Shown: positions 44,369 through 53,994, numbered from the stretch's first letter. The stretch: DNA of 64,000 nt from an uncultured Eubacteriales bacterium (GCA_900314795.1 OMWP01000007.1:43385-107384); one strand, 5' to 3'. The notes: generated from the sequence alone by a model not told the origin. Translations and numbers: made by a program.

Positions 44369-45010
44369 TTAATCGCTTTGATTCTGTTCGGTGATTCTGT
44401 AACACAGGGTCATCAAGCTGTCGCTGAGATGCACATTCTCTACGGTAGCGTCCAGATACTTTTTGGAGATATCATAGTGACTGAAATTCCAGTAGCTGCG
44501 AATACCGCAGGCATAGAGCTTGTCGATGATCTTTTCGACCGCTTCTTTCGGCATCGTCAGCACCGCGGTGTCGATATGATTCTCTTTGATATAGCTTTCA
44601 ATCCTGTCATCGGGCATTATTTTAATACCGCGCAGCGTGGTGCCGATGAGATTCTCATCCTTCTCAAATATCGCGGTCAGCTTAAAGCCGAGTTTATCAA
44701 AGTTCAGATGTGTCGCGATCGCTTTACCCAGATTACCCGCGCCGATCAGGATCATGTTATGGAGCTGATCCAGACCGAGGATCTTTCCGATCTCCGCACG
44801 TAATCCCGCTACGGAATAGCCGTAGCCCTGTTGTCCGAATCCGCCGAAGCAGTTCAGATCCTGGCGGATCTGAGACGCGGTGGAATTCATCATAGCGGCG
44901 AGCTTAGTGGATGAGATCTTTTCGATGCCTTCCGCATCCAGTTCGGAAAGATAGCGATAATAGCGGGGCAGTCTTCTGATGACTTGAATGGAAACGCCTT
45001 CTTTTGGCAT
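44369..45010 (-). CDS. rex: Redox-sensing transcriptional repressor Rex
   Basis: 213-aa NADH/NAD+-sensing repressor of fermentation and respiration genes. An N-terminal winged helix (RRLPRYYRYL, TASQIRQDLNCFGGFGQQGYGY) is followed by a Rossmann domain with GAGNLG at residues 90-95 and a C-terminal domain-swapped helix. It begins 13 bp after icd, so it is cotranscribed with the acn-icd TCA-branch genes, an uncommon partner set. The start has AAGGAG upstream. Confidence 0.95.
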   Translation of the reverse strand: MPKEGVSIQVIRRLPRYYRYLSELDAEGIEKISSTKLAAMMNSTASQIRQDLNCFGGFGQQGYGYSVAGLRAEIGKILGLDQLHNMILIGAGNLGKAIATHLNFDKLGFKLTAIFEKDENLIGTTLRGIKIMPDDRIESYIKENHIDTAVLTMPKEAVEKIIDKLYACGIRSYWNFSHYDISKKYLDATVENVHLSDSLMTLCYRITEQNQSD

Positions 45011-45023
45011 ATGTGATTACTCC

Positions 45024-46235
45024 TTACGCAATAGTAGCAAGTCTGTCGTGGATCGCGTCGAGGAATTCCTCGGTGTTGACCTTCTTTTTATTTTCAAGAG
45101 TGCTCAGCAGATACAGGTCGCCTGTCATGATGCCGCTCTCGATGGTATCGATGGTCGCTTTTTCGAGCTTATCGGCAAAGTCGACCAGCTCGGGAAGTTC
45201 ATCCAGCTCGCCGCGCTTTCTGAGCGCGCCCGACCATGCAAAGATAGTGGCAACGGAGTTGGTAGAGGTCTCCTCACCTTTGAGGTGCTTGTAGTAGTGG
45301 CGCTGAACGGTACCGTGAGCCGCCTCGTACTCATAGACGCCCGTGGGGGATACCAGCACGCTGGTCATCATCGCCAGAGAACCGAACGCGGTCGCGATCA
45401 TATCGCTCATGACGTCGCCATCATAGTTCTTGCAAGCCCAGATATAGCCGCCGTTGGAGCGTACCACACGCGCGACAGCGTCGTCGATCAGGGTGTAGAA
45501 GTATTCGATACCGGCTTCCTCGAACTTCTCCTTATACTCGTTCTCAAATATTTCCGCGAAAATATCCTTGAAGGTGTGGTCGTATTTTTTGGAGATAGTG
45601 TCCTTGGTTGCGAACCATACATCCTTCTTCTGATCGAGCGCGTAGTTAAAGCACGCTCTCGCGAAGGAAGCAATGGAATTGTCAAGGTTGTGCATACCCT
45701 GGATGATACCGTCGCTGTTGTCAAAGCTGTGGATCAGCTGACGGCTTTCGTTGCCGTCCTTATCGGTCACACAAAGCTCCGCCTTGGAGCCCTCTTTGAC
45801 GATCATTTCGGTGTTCTTGTAGACGTCGCCGTAGGCGTGACGGGCGATGCAGATGGGCTTTGTCCATGTAGGGATGTAGGGGGTGATGCCCTTGACCAGG
45901 ATCGGCTGACGGAATACCGTACCGTCGAGGATCGCACGGATAGTGCCGTTGGGGCTCTTCCACATCTCCTTGAGGTTATATTCGTCCATACGCGCGGCGT
46001 TCGGGGTGATGGTAGCGCATTTGACCGCTACGCCGTATTTCTTTGTCGCCTCTGCGGAGTCGACGGTGATCTGATCATTGGTCTCGTTACGCTTCTCAAG
46101 ACCCAGATCATAATATTCGCTCTTTAAGTCAACAAAGGGGAGAATGAGTTTATCCTTTAACATTTGCCAGATGACTCTGGTCATCTCGTCGCCGTCCATC
46201 TCAACGAGCGGCGTTTTCATTTGAATTTTAGCCAT
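45024..46235 (-). CDS. icd: Isocitrate dehydrogenase (NADP+)
   Basis: 403-aa dimeric enzyme giving 2-oxoglutarate from isocitrate. The sequence is the eukaryote-like subfamily ([11 protein letters not shown], then [13 protein letters not shown] and [21 protein letters not shown]), 400-410 aa, which occurs in several anaerobic gut bacteria. Together with the upstream aconitase it forms the oxidative branch used to make glutamate. The start has AGGAGGC. It lies 83 bp after acn and 13 bp before rex. Confidence 0.96.
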   Translation of the reverse strand: MAKIQMKTPLVEMDGDEMTRVIWQMLKDKLILPFVDLKSEYYDLGLEKRNETNDQITVDSAEATKKYGVAVKCATITPNAARMDEYNLKEMWKSPNGTIRAILDGTVFRQPILVKGITPYIPTWTKPICIARHAYGDVYKNTEMIVKEGSKAELCVTDKDGNESRQLIHSFDNSDGIIQGMHNLDNSIASFARACFNYALDQKKDVWFATKDTISKKYDHTFKDIFAEIFENEYKEKFEEAGIEYFYTLIDDAVARVVRSNGGYIWACKNYDGDVMSDMIATAFGSLAMMTSVLVSPTGVYEYEAAHGTVQRHYYKHLKGEETSTNSVATIFAWSGALRKRGELDELPELVDFADKLEKATIDTIESGIMTGDLYLLSTLENKKKVNTEEFLDAIHDRLATIA

Positions 46236-46318
46236 GGTTGCCTCCTGATATGATTAACGTAAATGTATTTCTGATCCAATGACATGAACTGAGATTATTT
46301 GAAAATGACGCGCGCGTC

Positions 46319-48247
46319 TTATTTTGACATTGTGTAGTTGAGCAGACCGCCCGCGAGGATGATAGCCTTCTGACGCTCGGTCAACGCGCACTTGGTCTTG
46401 ATCTCCACATTCTTTGTCTTATTGATGATGGTGATGCCGTTGCCTGCCGCAATCTGATCACGGATGTTCTCGATCGCGAGATTGTCGCCGAGATCGATGT
46501 TATTGTAATCGTTTTCATCCGCGAATTCCAGCGGAATGATACCCGCGTTGATCAGATTCGCTCTGTGGATACGCGCGAAGCTCTTGACCAGAACAGCCTT
46601 GACGCCAAGATACAGCGGCGCGAGAGCCGCGTGCTCACGGGAGGAACCCTGTCCGTAGTTGGAGCCGCCGACGATGATGGAGGAGCCCAGCGCCTTGGCA
46701 CGGCTCGGGAACTCGGTATCGCAAACGGTGAAGCAGTGCTCGGAGATCGCGGGGATATTGGAACGCAGGGGCAGGATCTTTGCGCCTGCGGGCATGATGT
46801 GGTCAGTGGTGATGTTATCCTCTACCTTTAAGGAGCAGGTGGCGCTGATGTTTTCCGCCATCGCGGAGGTCTTGGGGAATTCCTTGATGTTCGGACCGCG
46901 CAGTACCTCAACCTTGTCCATCTCCTCAACAGATGCGGGTTCGATGACCATGTTGTCGTTGATCAAAAAGTGCGCGGGCATGTCGACCTTGTAGCCGTCC
47001 GCGTACTTTCTCGGGTCGGTCATCACGCCTGTCAAGGCGGATACCGCCGCTACCTCGGGGGAAACCAGATAGATCTCAGCATCCTTGGTTCCGCTTCTGC
47101 CGAGGAAGTTACGGTTGAAGGTTCTCAGAGAAACGCCCTTGGAGTTCGGGGACTGACCCATGCCGATGCAGGGGCCGCATGCGCTCTCAAGGATTCTCGC
47201 GCCGGCGTCGATCAGATCGGACAGCGCGCCGTTCTGCGCCAGCATGTTGAGCACCTGCTTGGAGCCGGGAGCGATCGCCAGCGATACGCCGTCGGCAACC
47301 GTCTTGCCCTTTAAGATATGCGCGACCTTCATCAGGTCGGCGTAGCTCGAGTTGGTGCAGGAGCCGATACATACCTGATCGACTTTCATTCCCGCCAATT
47401 CTTCAACGGACTTCACTGCGTCGGGGGAGTGGGGGCAAGCCGCCAGAGGTGCCAGCTCGGAAAGGTTGATTACGATGTACTCGTCATAGACAGCGTCGTC
47501 ATCCGCCTTGAGCTCGGTATAATCATCCGCTCTGTCCTGCGCCTTCAGGAATTCGAGCGTGTTCTCGTCAGAGGGGAAGATCGAGGTGGTCGCGCCCAGC
47601 TCAGCGCCCATGTTGGTGATGGTCGCTCTCTGCGGGACGCTCAGTGTCTTGATTCCTTCGCCTGTATACTCAATGATCTTGCCTACGCCGCCCTTGACGG
47701 ACATGATGCGCAGCACTTCAAGGATGATATCCTTTGCGGAGACATTCTCCTGCAGCTCGCCCTGTAATTCGACGTTGACGATCTTGGGCATGGTGATGTA
47801 GTATTCACCGCCGCCCATCGCGACCGCTACGTCCAGACCGCCCGCGCCGATCGCCAGCATACCGATGCCGCCGCCGGTGGGGGTGTGGGAGTCGGAGCCG
47901 ATCAGGGTCTTGCCGGGAATGCCGAATCGCTCTAAGTGAACCTGGTGGCAGATACCGTTGCCGGGACGAGAGAACCAGATACCGTGCTTTTTGCAGACTG
48001 TCTGGATAAAACGATGGTCGTCGGCGTTCTCAAAGCCTGTCTGTAAGGTGTTGTGATCGATGTACGCGACACTGCGCTCGGTGCGAACGCGATCGATACC
48101 CATCGCTTCAAATTCGAGATAAGCCATTGTACCGGTAGCGTCCTGTGTCAATGTCTGGTCGATGCGGATGCCGATATCGGTACCCTTGACCATCTCACCG
48201 GTAACCAGATGATTTTTAATGATTTTTTCTGCTAAAGTTAATCCCAT
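46319..48247 (-). CDS. acn: Aconitate hydratase
   Basis: 642-aa [4Fe-4S] enzyme converting citrate to isocitrate. Cluster cysteines lie in IGSCTNSSYAD and ACGPCIGMG; GSDSHTPTGGGIGMLAIGAGG and the C-terminal swivel signature GGSNYGQGSSREHAAL are clear. The length is the short class typical of Clostridia, not the 900-aa AcnA. The start has AGGAGG upstream. It is the first gene of acn-icd-rex. The 290-bp leader contains a promoter, a terminator-like hairpin and a repeat. Confidence 0.96.
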   Translation of the reverse strand: MGLTLAEKIIKNHLVTGEMVKGTDIGIRIDQTLTQDATGTMAYLEFEAMGIDRVRTERSVAYIDHNTLQTGFENADDHRFIQTVCKKHGIWFSRPGNGICHQVHLERFGIPGKTLIGSDSHTPTGGGIGMLAIGAGGLDVAVAMGGGEYYITMPKIVNVELQGELQENVSAKDIILEVLRIMSVKGGVGKIIEYTGEGIKTLSVPQRATITNMGAELGATTSIFPSDENTLEFLKAQDRADDYTELKADDDAVYDEYIVINLSELAPLAACPHSPDAVKSVEELAGMKVDQVCIGSCTNSSYADLMKVAHILKGKTVADGVSLAIAPGSKQVLNMLAQNGALSDLIDAGARILESACGPCIGMGQSPNSKGVSLRTFNRNFLGRSGTKDAEIYLVSPEVAAVSALTGVMTDPRKYADGYKVDMPAHFLINDNMVIEPASVEEMDKVEVLRGPNIKEFPKTSAMAENISATCSLKVEDNITTDHIMPAGAKILPLRSNIPAISEHCFTVCDTEFPSRAKALGSSIIVGGSNYGQGSSREHAALAPLYLGVKAVLVKSFARIHRANLINAGIIPLEFADENDYNNIDLGDNLAIENIRDQIAAGNGITIINKTKNVEIKTKCALTERQKAIILAGGLLNYTMSK

Positions 48248-48345
48248 GTTTTTCCTCCTATATTTTAAAGAAATGCTATATGTGGTAAGGCAGTCGGAGA
48301 GTTGCGACCCTCAGTCCGCCGATGTTTTTCTGTATTAATTCAATA

Positions 48346-48396
48346 GTCATTGCGAAGTCTCTTGACACGCGTGTCGGGACTGTGGCAATCTCAGCC
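48346..48396. repeat. TCATTGCGA...GGCAATCTCAGCC repeat in the acn leader
   Basis: Carries the inner palindrome GACACGCGTGTC. It lies between the attenuator-like hairpin and acn. Confidence 0.85.
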
Positions 48397-48466
48397 GATT
48401 AAAAAGGGTTAAATACCCCGCTACTTGCAGCGAGAGAGCCCGCAGGGGAGAATTTATCCTCTGAAC

Positions 48467-48510
48467 CTAAATAAAACAAAACCGGTTCAGTGAAAATACT
48501 GATCCGGCTT
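48467..48510 (-). terminator. Terminator-like hairpin early in the acn leader
   Basis: On the minus strand, GCCGGATCAGT pairs with ACTGAACCGGT (one mismatch), followed by TTTTGTTTTATTT. It lies only about 25 bp downstream of the predicted start point, ahead of any gene, so it would stop transcription early or act as an attenuator. Confidence 0.65.
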
Positions 48511-48534
48511 GTCAATCTTTTCACATACACGATT

Positions 48535-48563
48535 ATTATACTACTTTTTCTCGACAAAGTAAA
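48535..48563 (-). promoter_or_regulatory. Promoter of acn-icd-rex
   Basis: Minus strand: TTTACT (48563-48558), 17-bp spacer and TATAAT (48540-48535). Confidence 0.65.
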
Positions 48564-48690
48564 GGCGGCGCACTGCTTTTTTATGACAAAAAGTACAAAT
48601 ATAGAGGTATAAGCAAAGGAACACACATAATCTGCGGTGATGTGATTTCTTTTTCGGTGATTTTGAACATAGCATTTAGTGATCGGGAAT

Positions 48691-48699
48691 GATATAATA
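48691..48699 (+). promoter_or_regulatory. Extended -10 promoter of typA
   Basis: TGATATAAT (TGnTATAAT, 48691-48699) without a good -35. A stem-loop GCGCTCA.../...TGAGCGC follows at 48724-48751 in the leader. Confidence 0.6.
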
Positions 48700-48773
48700 T
48701 AAACTGTAAAATAAGGAAGTTTGCGCTCATCACATTGATGTTGTGAGCGCTAATGAAAAAACAAGGTGATAAT

Positions 48774-50594
48774 ATGGATAAAAGAGAAAATCTGCGCAAT
48801 ATCGCGATCATCGCGCACGTCGATCACGGCAAGACCACACTGGTCGATCAGCTCCTCAGACAGTCGGGCATCTTCCGCACCAATGAGGTCGTCAATGAGC
48901 GCGTCATGGACAGCAACGATCTGGAGCGTGAGCGCGGTATCACGATCCTGTCTAAGAACACCTCCGTCGTCTACGGAGATACTAAGATCAATATCGTCGA
49001 TACCCCCGGACATGCCGATTTCGGCGGCGAGGTGGAGCGTATCCTGATGATGGTCGACGGCGTTTTACTGCTGGTCGACGCGTTCGAGGGCTGTATGCCT
49101 CAGACGCGTTTCGTGCTGAAAAAGGCGCTCGGACTGGGCAAAAAGCCGCTGGTCGTCGTCAACAAGATCGACCGTGACGGCGCCCGTCCTGAGGAAGTCA
49201 TCGACGAGGTGCTCGATCTGTTCATCGAGCTCGGTGCGGATGACGATCAGCTCGAATTCCCCGTTGTCTACGCCTCCGCTCGTGAAGGCGTATCCTCACT
49301 CGATCCTTATGAGATGACCCCTGATATGAAGCCGCTGTTTGAGGCAATCATCCGCGAGATCCCCGCCCCTCAGGGCGAGATCGACGCCCCTCTGCAGCTG
49401 CTCGTATCCAACATCGAATATGATGAGTATGTCGGTCGTATCGGTATCGGCAGAGTCGAGCGCGGTCAGGTCAAGTCCGGTCAGCAGGCAGTGCTGTGCC
49501 ATCAGGACGGCACCACCACCAACGTCAAGGTCAGCAAGCTCTATGAGTTTGAGGGCTTGAAGCGCGTCGAATGTGATGAGGCGCAGATGGGCGATCTCGT
49601 CTGTGTATCCGGTATCGCGGACATCAACATCGGCGAGACGATCTGTGCGCCCGATCATATCGATCCGCTGCCGTTCGTCAAGATCGACGAGCCGACCGTA
49701 TCGATGAATTTTATCGTCAATAATTCGCCGTTCGCCGGCAGAGAGGGCAAGTATGTCACCTCCCGCAACATCCGTGACAGGCTGTTTAAAGAAGTGGAGA
49801 CCAATGTGGCGCTTCGCGTTGAAGAGACCGACTCCGCTGATACCTTCAAGGTGTCCGGCAGAGGTGAGCTCCATCTCTCGATCCTGATCGAGACCATGCG
49901 CCGTGAGGGCTATGAGTTCCAGGTCAGCCGTCCGCAGGTCATCACCAAGATGATCGACGGCGTCCTGCATGAGCCGATCGAGTACCTCATGATCGAGGTG
50001 CCCGAGAACTATGTCGGCGCCGTTATGGAAAAGCTCGGCTCCCGCAAGGCGGAGCTGATCAATATGGGCACGCGTGACGGCGGTTCCACGCATATCGAGT
50101 TTCGTATCCCGTCCCGCGGTCTGATGGGCTATCGTCCCGAATTTCTGACCGATACCAACGGCAACGGTATTATGAACCACGTGTTTGATTCCTATGAGCC
50201 GTACAAGGGCGATATCGTCACGCGCCATCAGGGTTCATTAATTGCGTTCGAGACCGGCGAGACCGTCACCTACGGTCTGTATGCGGCTCAGGAACGCGGC
50301 AGACTCTTTGTCGGCCCCGGCGTGGATGTCTACGAGGGCATGATCGTCGGCGCTTGCCCCAAGGCTGAGGATATCACCGTCAACGTCTGCAAAAAGAAGC
50401 ATATCACCAACACCCGCGCCTCGGGTTCGGATGAAGCGCTCAAGCTCACTCCGGCATCGATCCTGTCTTTGGAACAGTGCCTTGAGTTCATCGCGGATGA
50501 TGAGTTGGTCGAGGTCACTCCCGAGAACATCCGCATGCGCAAGAAGATCCTCAGCAAGGAACAGCGCATGAAGCACCAGTTTCGGAACAAATAA
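48774..50594 (+). CDS. typA: Ribosome-associated GTPase TypA/BipA
   Basis: 606-aa translational GTPase of the EF-G family involved in ribosome assembly and stress adaptation. P-loop AHVDHGKTT (14-22), switch [21 protein letters not shown] and NKIDRDGA are all present, then the EF-G-like domains II, III and V and the TypA-specific C-terminus ([17 protein letters not shown]). A frame upstream (ATG 48753) lies inside a hairpin, so 48774 behind AAGGTGAT is preferred. Confidence 0.97.
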   Translation: MDKRENLRNIAIIAHVDHGKTTLVDQLLRQSGIFRTNEVVNERVMDSNDLERERGITILSKNTSVVYGDTKINIVDTPGHADFGGEVERILMMVDGVLLLVDAFEGCMPQTRFVLKKALGLGKKPLVVVNKIDRDGARPEEVIDEVLDLFIELGADDDQLEFPVVYASAREGVSSLDPYEMTPDMKPLFEAIIREIPAPQGEIDAPLQLLVSNIEYDEYVGRIGIGRVERGQVKSGQQAVLCHQDGTTTNVKVSKLYEFEGLKRVECDEAQMGDLVCVSGIADINIGETICAPDHIDPLPFVKIDEPTVSMNFIVNNSPFAGREGKYVTSRNIRDRLFKEVETNVALRVEETDSADTFKVSGRGELHLSILIETMRREGYEFQVSRPQVITKMIDGVLHEPIEYLMIEVPENYVGAVMEKLGSRKAELINMGTRDGGSTHIEFRIPSRGLMGYRPEFLTDTNGNGIMNHVFDSYEPYKGDIVTRHQGSLIAFETGETVTYGLYAAQERGRLFVGPGVDVYEGMIVGACPKAEDITVNVCKKKHITNTRASGSDEALKLTPASILSLEQCLEFIADDELVEVTPENIRMRKKILSKEQRMKHQFRNK

Positions 50595-50598
50595 ATTT

Positions 50599-50656
50599 GT
50601 TCAGTTATCAGTTAACAGATATTAGTGAACAGTTGTGGGCGGGACACCCGCACCCG
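50599..50656. repeat. AGTGAACAG-type repeat, copy 2
   Basis: Relative of 15745-15800, ending GGGCGGGACACCCGC. It lies directly before the exonuclease gene. Confidence 0.7.
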
Positions 50657-50670
50657 AAAAGATTATATTA

Positions 50671-51558
50671 ATGGAATATATCATATTGGATCTGGAATTT
50701 AATGGCACCTACTCGAAGCATCGCCACAAGTTTGTGAACGAGATTATCGAGTTCGGCGCGGTTAAATGTGACGAACAACTGAATATCATCGAGACCTTTT
50801 CGGAGCTGATCAAGCCTCAGATCTCCAAGAAGCTCAATTCACATGTCAGCGCTTTGACACATATCACCATCGATGAGCTGAAAAAGAGCAATAACACCTT
50901 CTCTCATGTAATGGCGAAGTTCCGCAAGTTTCTCGGCGACGGCGTGCTGATGACATGGAGCAACAGTGATGTGCTGGTGCTGATCGAGAACTACAAGTAT
51001 TTCTACGGCAATGACAAACTGCCGTTTATGAAATATTATGTCAATCTGCAAAAGTACTGTGAGAGGGCGATCGGCTACCATGACAAAGCCCGCCAGCTGG
51101 GGTTATCTACCTGTGCCGAGATGCTCGGTATCACCTTTGAGGATGACAGCCTGCACCGCGCTTATAATGACGCGGAGCTGACGGCGGCATGCTTCAAGGC
51201 GCTCTACGACAGGGAGCTTTTACAGCAGTTTATCTATACTTGCGATGATGACTTTTATCGTCGTATCAACTTCAAAAACTTCAACATCTGCGATCTGAAG
51301 GATCCGAATGTCGATCGTAAAGAAATGTTTTTCACTTGTGAGAAGTGCGGCAGACGTGCCCTGCGTCGCTCAAAATGGCGCCTCAAAAACCGTTCCTTCC
51401 GCGCGAACTTCCGTTGCCTGAGATGCCGCAAGGATTTTGAGGGACGCATTTCCTTCAAGCAGTGTTATGATCATGTTGATGTTACGAAAAAAACCGCTGA
51501 GGTCGAGCACAAGGAAAAACGCAGGCGAAAAAATTCCGAACCAAAACCGAAAGAATAA
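50671..51558 (+). CDS. DEDD-family 3'-5' exonuclease with C-terminal zinc ribbon
   Basis: 295-aa protein. Residues 1-185 are an RNase T/DnaQ-type exonuclease (KapD-like): first acidic motif ILDLEFNG (D7, E9), HVSALTHITIDEL, and HRAYNDAELTAACF for the last motif with conserved D. The C-terminal 90 residues carry four cysteines in CEKCGRRA and CLRCRKDF, a zinc ribbon likely to bind RNA or DNA, and a Lys/Arg-rich tail. Its substrate is unknown. The Shine-Dalgarno is weak; the ATG at 50671 is chosen because earlier in-frame codons lie in a repeat. It stands alone after typA and is followed by a terminator. Confidence 0.85.
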   Translation: MEYIILDLEFNGTYSKHRHKFVNEIIEFGAVKCDEQLNIIETFSELIKPQISKKLNSHVSALTHITIDELKKSNNTFSHVMAKFRKFLGDGVLMTWSNSDVLVLIENYKYFYGNDKLPFMKYYVNLQKYCERAIGYHDKARQLGLSTCAEMLGITFEDDSLHRAYNDAELTAACFKALYDRELLQQFIYTCDDDFYRRINFKNFNICDLKDPNVDRKEMFFTCEKCGRRALRRSKWRLKNRSFRANFRCLRCRKDFEGRISFKQCYDHVDVTKKTAEVEHKEKRRRKNSEPKPKE

Positions 51559-51560
51559 AT

Positions 51561-51590
51561 AAACGGCAGATCAACCTGCCGTTTGTTTTT
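51561..51590 (+). terminator. Terminator after the exonuclease gene
   Basis: AAACGGCAG-ATCAAC-CTGCCGTTT followed by GTTTTT. Confidence 0.9.
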
Positions 51591-51623
51591 ATCATCATTT
51601 TAGAACAAATATTCGAAAATTGC

Positions 51624-51652
51624 TTGATTTACACCGTAATATCTGTTATAAT
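51624..51652 (+). promoter_or_regulatory. Promoter of the small sigma-like operon
   Basis: TTGATT (51624-51629), 17-bp spacer and TATAAT (51647-51652). Confidence 0.8.
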
Positions 51653-51692
51653 AAGAGTAGGGAACAAATGATCGATCATAACGAATCCCTTC

Positions 51693-51750
51693 AAAAGCGG
51701 TGATGCTACGCTTTTGACTTTGCCGTTTCGGCACGAGTAGCCCCATACTC
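51693..51750 (+). ncRNA. Three-hairpin structured leader, unidentified
   Basis: Successive stems AAAAGCG/CGCTTTT (51693-51715), TGCCG/CGGCA (51721-51733) and GAGTA/TACTC (51735-51750) lie in the 150-nt leader between a good promoter and the gene at 51804. No T run follows. It matches no riboswitch consensus I could recall. Confidence 0.45.
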
Positions 51751-51803
51751 AATCGAATAAGTGAACACCTGTTTTTTATGTAGTCCATCGAAAGGAAAAA
51801 CGA

Positions 51804-52022
51804 ATGAATTATTGTGAATGGGCGGCGGCGTATCGTGAGGACGCCTGCCGTGTACTGAGCGTAATTGAGAAGAAAAAAACCTTATTGAATGACAAAAAAT
51901 TAACTGCTGATATGCGCAAATCCATTGGCGACACGATCATTGAATATCGTCGTATCTATCGTGAATTGCTCAAAACCGCCGAGCATTTACGTAATCGCGG
52001 AGGAAAAGCCCATGCGGCGTGA
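51804..52022 (+). CDS. Small helical protein of unknown function
   Basis: 72-aa charged, probably all-helical protein (VLSVIEKKKTLLND, TIIEYRRIYRELLKTAEHLRNR). No known domain. AAGGAAA precedes the ATG. Its last 11 bases overlap the start of the sigma-like gene, so the two are translationally coupled. It could be a partner or regulator of the sigma-like protein; this is inference from position only. Confidence 0.7.
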   Translation: MNYCEWAAAYREDACRVLSVIEKKKTLLNDKKLTADMRKSIGDTIIEYRRIYRELLKTAEHLRNRGGKAHAA

Positions 52023-52308
52023 GAGGATGTTCCTCGATGATAATAACAGCGATATCATTGCATATTCGTTGTATCAGCAGGGTTCCTCCAACCGTATGGA
52101 GCGCGAGCGGATGAAGCATATCCTCACCCGCGCGATCCGTCGGGAGTTGACCGACCGCCAGCGTGACTGCATTACAATGTATTATTTGGAAGGTATGAAG
52201 ATGAAAGATATCGCGACGGCGATGCATCTTTCAAGGTCCACTGTCACTCGACATATCCAGTCAGCCACGCGTAAGCTGCAAAGAATCGCCTCGTATTATC
52301 AGCGCTGA
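52012..52308 (+). CDS. Short sigma-70 region 4-like DNA-binding protein
   Basis: 98-aa protein whose C-terminal half is a sigma region 4 helix-turn-helix: LTDRQRDCITMYYLEGMKMKD, then IATAMHLSRSTVTRHIQSAT. There is no region 2, so it cannot be a complete sigma factor. Similar short proteins occur as phage late regulators (ArpU/RinA-like) and in mobile elements. The start is the ATG behind GGAGGAAA. It overlaps the upstream small gene by 11 bases and ends at a terminator. No phage genes are nearby. Confidence 0.82.
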   Translation: MRRERMFLDDNNSDIIAYSLYQQGSSNRMERERMKHILTRAIRRELTDRQRDCITMYYLEGMKMKDIATAMHLSRSTVTRHIQSATRKLQRIASYYQR

Positions 52309-52326
52309 AAACTGAATAGCAAAATG

Positions 52327-52355
52327 AAAGCGCCGCTGTGAAGCGGCGCTTTTGT
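52327..52355 (+). terminator. Terminator after the sigma-like gene
   Basis: AAAGCGCCGCT-GTGA-AGCGGCGCTTT followed by TTG. Confidence 0.88.
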
Positions 52356-52368
52356 TCTATGATTTATT

Positions 52369-52407
52369 GTCATTGTGAGGCTTCTTATGAAGTCGTGCAA
52401 TCTCAAC
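52369..52407. repeat. TCATTG...GCAATCTCAAC repeat
   Basis: A 39-bp copy (GTCATTGTGAGGCTTC...GTGCAATCTCAAC) overlapping the space before the end of the minus-strand membrane gene. Confidence 0.75.
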
Positions 52408-52410
52408 TTC

Positions 52411-53994
52411 TTATTCAAACAGTACCTTGCTCTTCTTGTGGAGCGCCCGTATACTTTCGACAAATCCATACGCGGCGAAGGGGATCAGCAGGATGAAGTA
52501 GGGGAGAATGTACTGACTTTTTCCTTCAAATATCAGGTGATACAGCGCACCGCCTAAGACGGCGACCGGTAGGATCAGGCTCTCTGTGGTGAGCTTTTTA
52601 CGGAAGATCAGCCAGACCATACCTGCCGTAAAGGCGATATAGGTCATCATCGTAAAGTAGTGGAACCATGTATCGAGTACCTTTGACATACCGCCGGAGT
52701 ACACGGAATCAACAAATCCGGGCAGCTTTTCACCCTCGGGATAATTGTGCTTGCGCACCTGACTGATCCAAACGGATTCAAAGCTCGGCTCATTATACTG
52801 ACTGAGCAGTTTTTGCTTGTAGAATTCAAAGAATTGATTACTCCTTGAGAGGGTGTCAAAGCGCTGTTTGATGCCCTGCGAAGCGACTTCATTTGCTTTT
52901 TCGACGTCCATATTGGCGTCGCGCAGCGTTTCCATCGCCTTTCCGTTATACCAACCCGGCGCCATACCGCTCTCGCTCATGCCCATATACGCGTACATTT
53001 TTTGTGATACCTGTGTGTTCAGTTCCACACCGCTGCGCGCGGAGTAGCTGTAGATCACGAGCTTCTGCAGTCCGACGGAGCAGAGGATCATCGCGGCGAT
53101 GACCGCCAGCGCCAAAAATCGCTTTTTGCCGATCACATGCAAGAGCAGCGCGATACACACTGCCGCCATAACGATCATGTTGTTATATTTAAGCAGTACC
53201 GAGACCGCCATCAGCAGTACGGCGAACACAGCGAATTTGATCTTGTTCTCCTGCATATAGCGGATCACAAAGTACACGCTCCATACCGAGAACGCTAAAC
53301 CGATCAGTAATCCATAGGTGAAGGTGGTCATGAACATCGGCTGGAAGCAGATCGCAAACGCAATCGCCGTGATATTGGTCACGGATTTGCGGTCAAAGAG
53401 CTTTTTTGTGATCATTACCAGCCCGAGATAGATGCAGTCGAGCGCGATCACGTTCGGGATCTGGAAGAGGATATCCGAGCTGCCCGTGCCGAAAATGCGG
53501 TACAGGATCTCGGCAAAGAACACATAACCCAGCTGGAAAGGATAGAAAAGATAATAGCTGTGGTTGCCGTAATACTCCCACGAGGTGTGGAAGCTCTGAT
53601 AATTGCCTTTTGCCGCGTCACGCGCCGTATTGAGCAGGATCATCGCGTCGCCGCTTGCAATCGACTTGACCAGCATGATCCATACCAGTGACAGGATCGT
53701 TGTCATCAACAGCATCACGCCTACAATGAACTTGGTGTTGAGCTTGCTGATGGAAAAGTTCTTTCTCAGCGCCACGAGTGCGCCCAGTATCGTCAAGCCG
53801 ATCAGCGCGATGTTTGTCAGCACAAGATCCTTATCGAAGTTAATGATCTCCGAGTAGGGGTTCGCCTGATCGATGTGACAGGTCTGTAGGATAGATGCGA
53901 CCGACAGTAACGCAAATAGTACCGCGATCAGGTAGATCGCGATACAGGAGCAGATTTGTACGATTTTGGTTCTCGCATTGAGTGTGTTATCCAC
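52411..53994 (-). CDS. Polytopic GT-C-like membrane protein
   Basis: About 527 aa with 10-12 transmembrane helices. A large extracytoplasmic loop lies after the second or third helix (SGDAMILLNTARDAAKGNYQSF) and another in the C-terminal third (MYAYMGMSESGMAPGWYNGKAMETL). This is the pattern of GT-C glycosyltransferases that use lipid-phosphate sugars, such as PMT/ArnT-like proteins of cell-wall polymer decoration. No diagnostic catalytic motif could be fixed. The frame stays open to a TTG at 54069, but a GTG at 53994 has AAGGAG seven bases before it and is preferred. It lies alone on the minus strand. Confidence 0.75.
   Translation of the reverse strand: MDNTLNARTKIVQICSCIAIYLIAVLFALLSVASILQTCHIDQANPYSEIINFDKDLVLTNIALIGLTILGALVALRKNFSISKLNTKFIVGVMLLMTTILSLVWIMLVKSIASGDAMILLNTARDAAKGNYQSFHTSWEYYGNHSYYLFYPFQLGYVFFAEILYRIFGTGSSDILFQIPNVIALDCIYLGLVMITKKLFDRKSVTNITAIAFAICFQPMFMTTFTYGLLIGLAFSVWSVYFVIRYMQENKIKFAVFAVLLMAVSVLLKYNNMIVMAAVCIALLLHVIGKKRFLALAVIAAMILCSVGLQKLVIYSYSARSGVELNTQVSQKMYAYMGMSESGMAPGWYNGKAMETLRDANMDVEKANEVASQGIKQRFDTLSRSNQFFEFYKQKLLSQYNEPSFESVWISQVRKHNYPEGEKLPGFVDSVYSGGMSKVLDTWFHYFTMMTYIAFTAGMVWLIFRKKLTTESLILPVAVLGGALYHLIFEGKSQYILPYFILLIPFAAYGFVESIRALHKKSKVLFE

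Larger units (their letters stand above)
48248..48690. other. Spacer between divergent acn and typA
   Basis: No gene. On the minus strand it holds the acn promoter (48563-48535), a hairpin with T run (48510-48467) and the TCATTGCGA repeat (48346-48396). Near typA is its extended -10 promoter. The part 48400-48470 (CGAGAGAGCCCGCAGGGGAG) shows no recognisable element. Confidence 0.6.

Noticed and set aside
51693..51750. Known riboswitch class (ZTP, preQ1, c-di-GMP, fluoride considered)
   Set aside because: None of the remembered consensus cores matches; reported only as an unidentified structured leader.
52012..52308. Remnant prophage
   Set aside because: Only a sigma region 4-like gene and one small gene are present; no integrase, capsid or packaging genes nearby.
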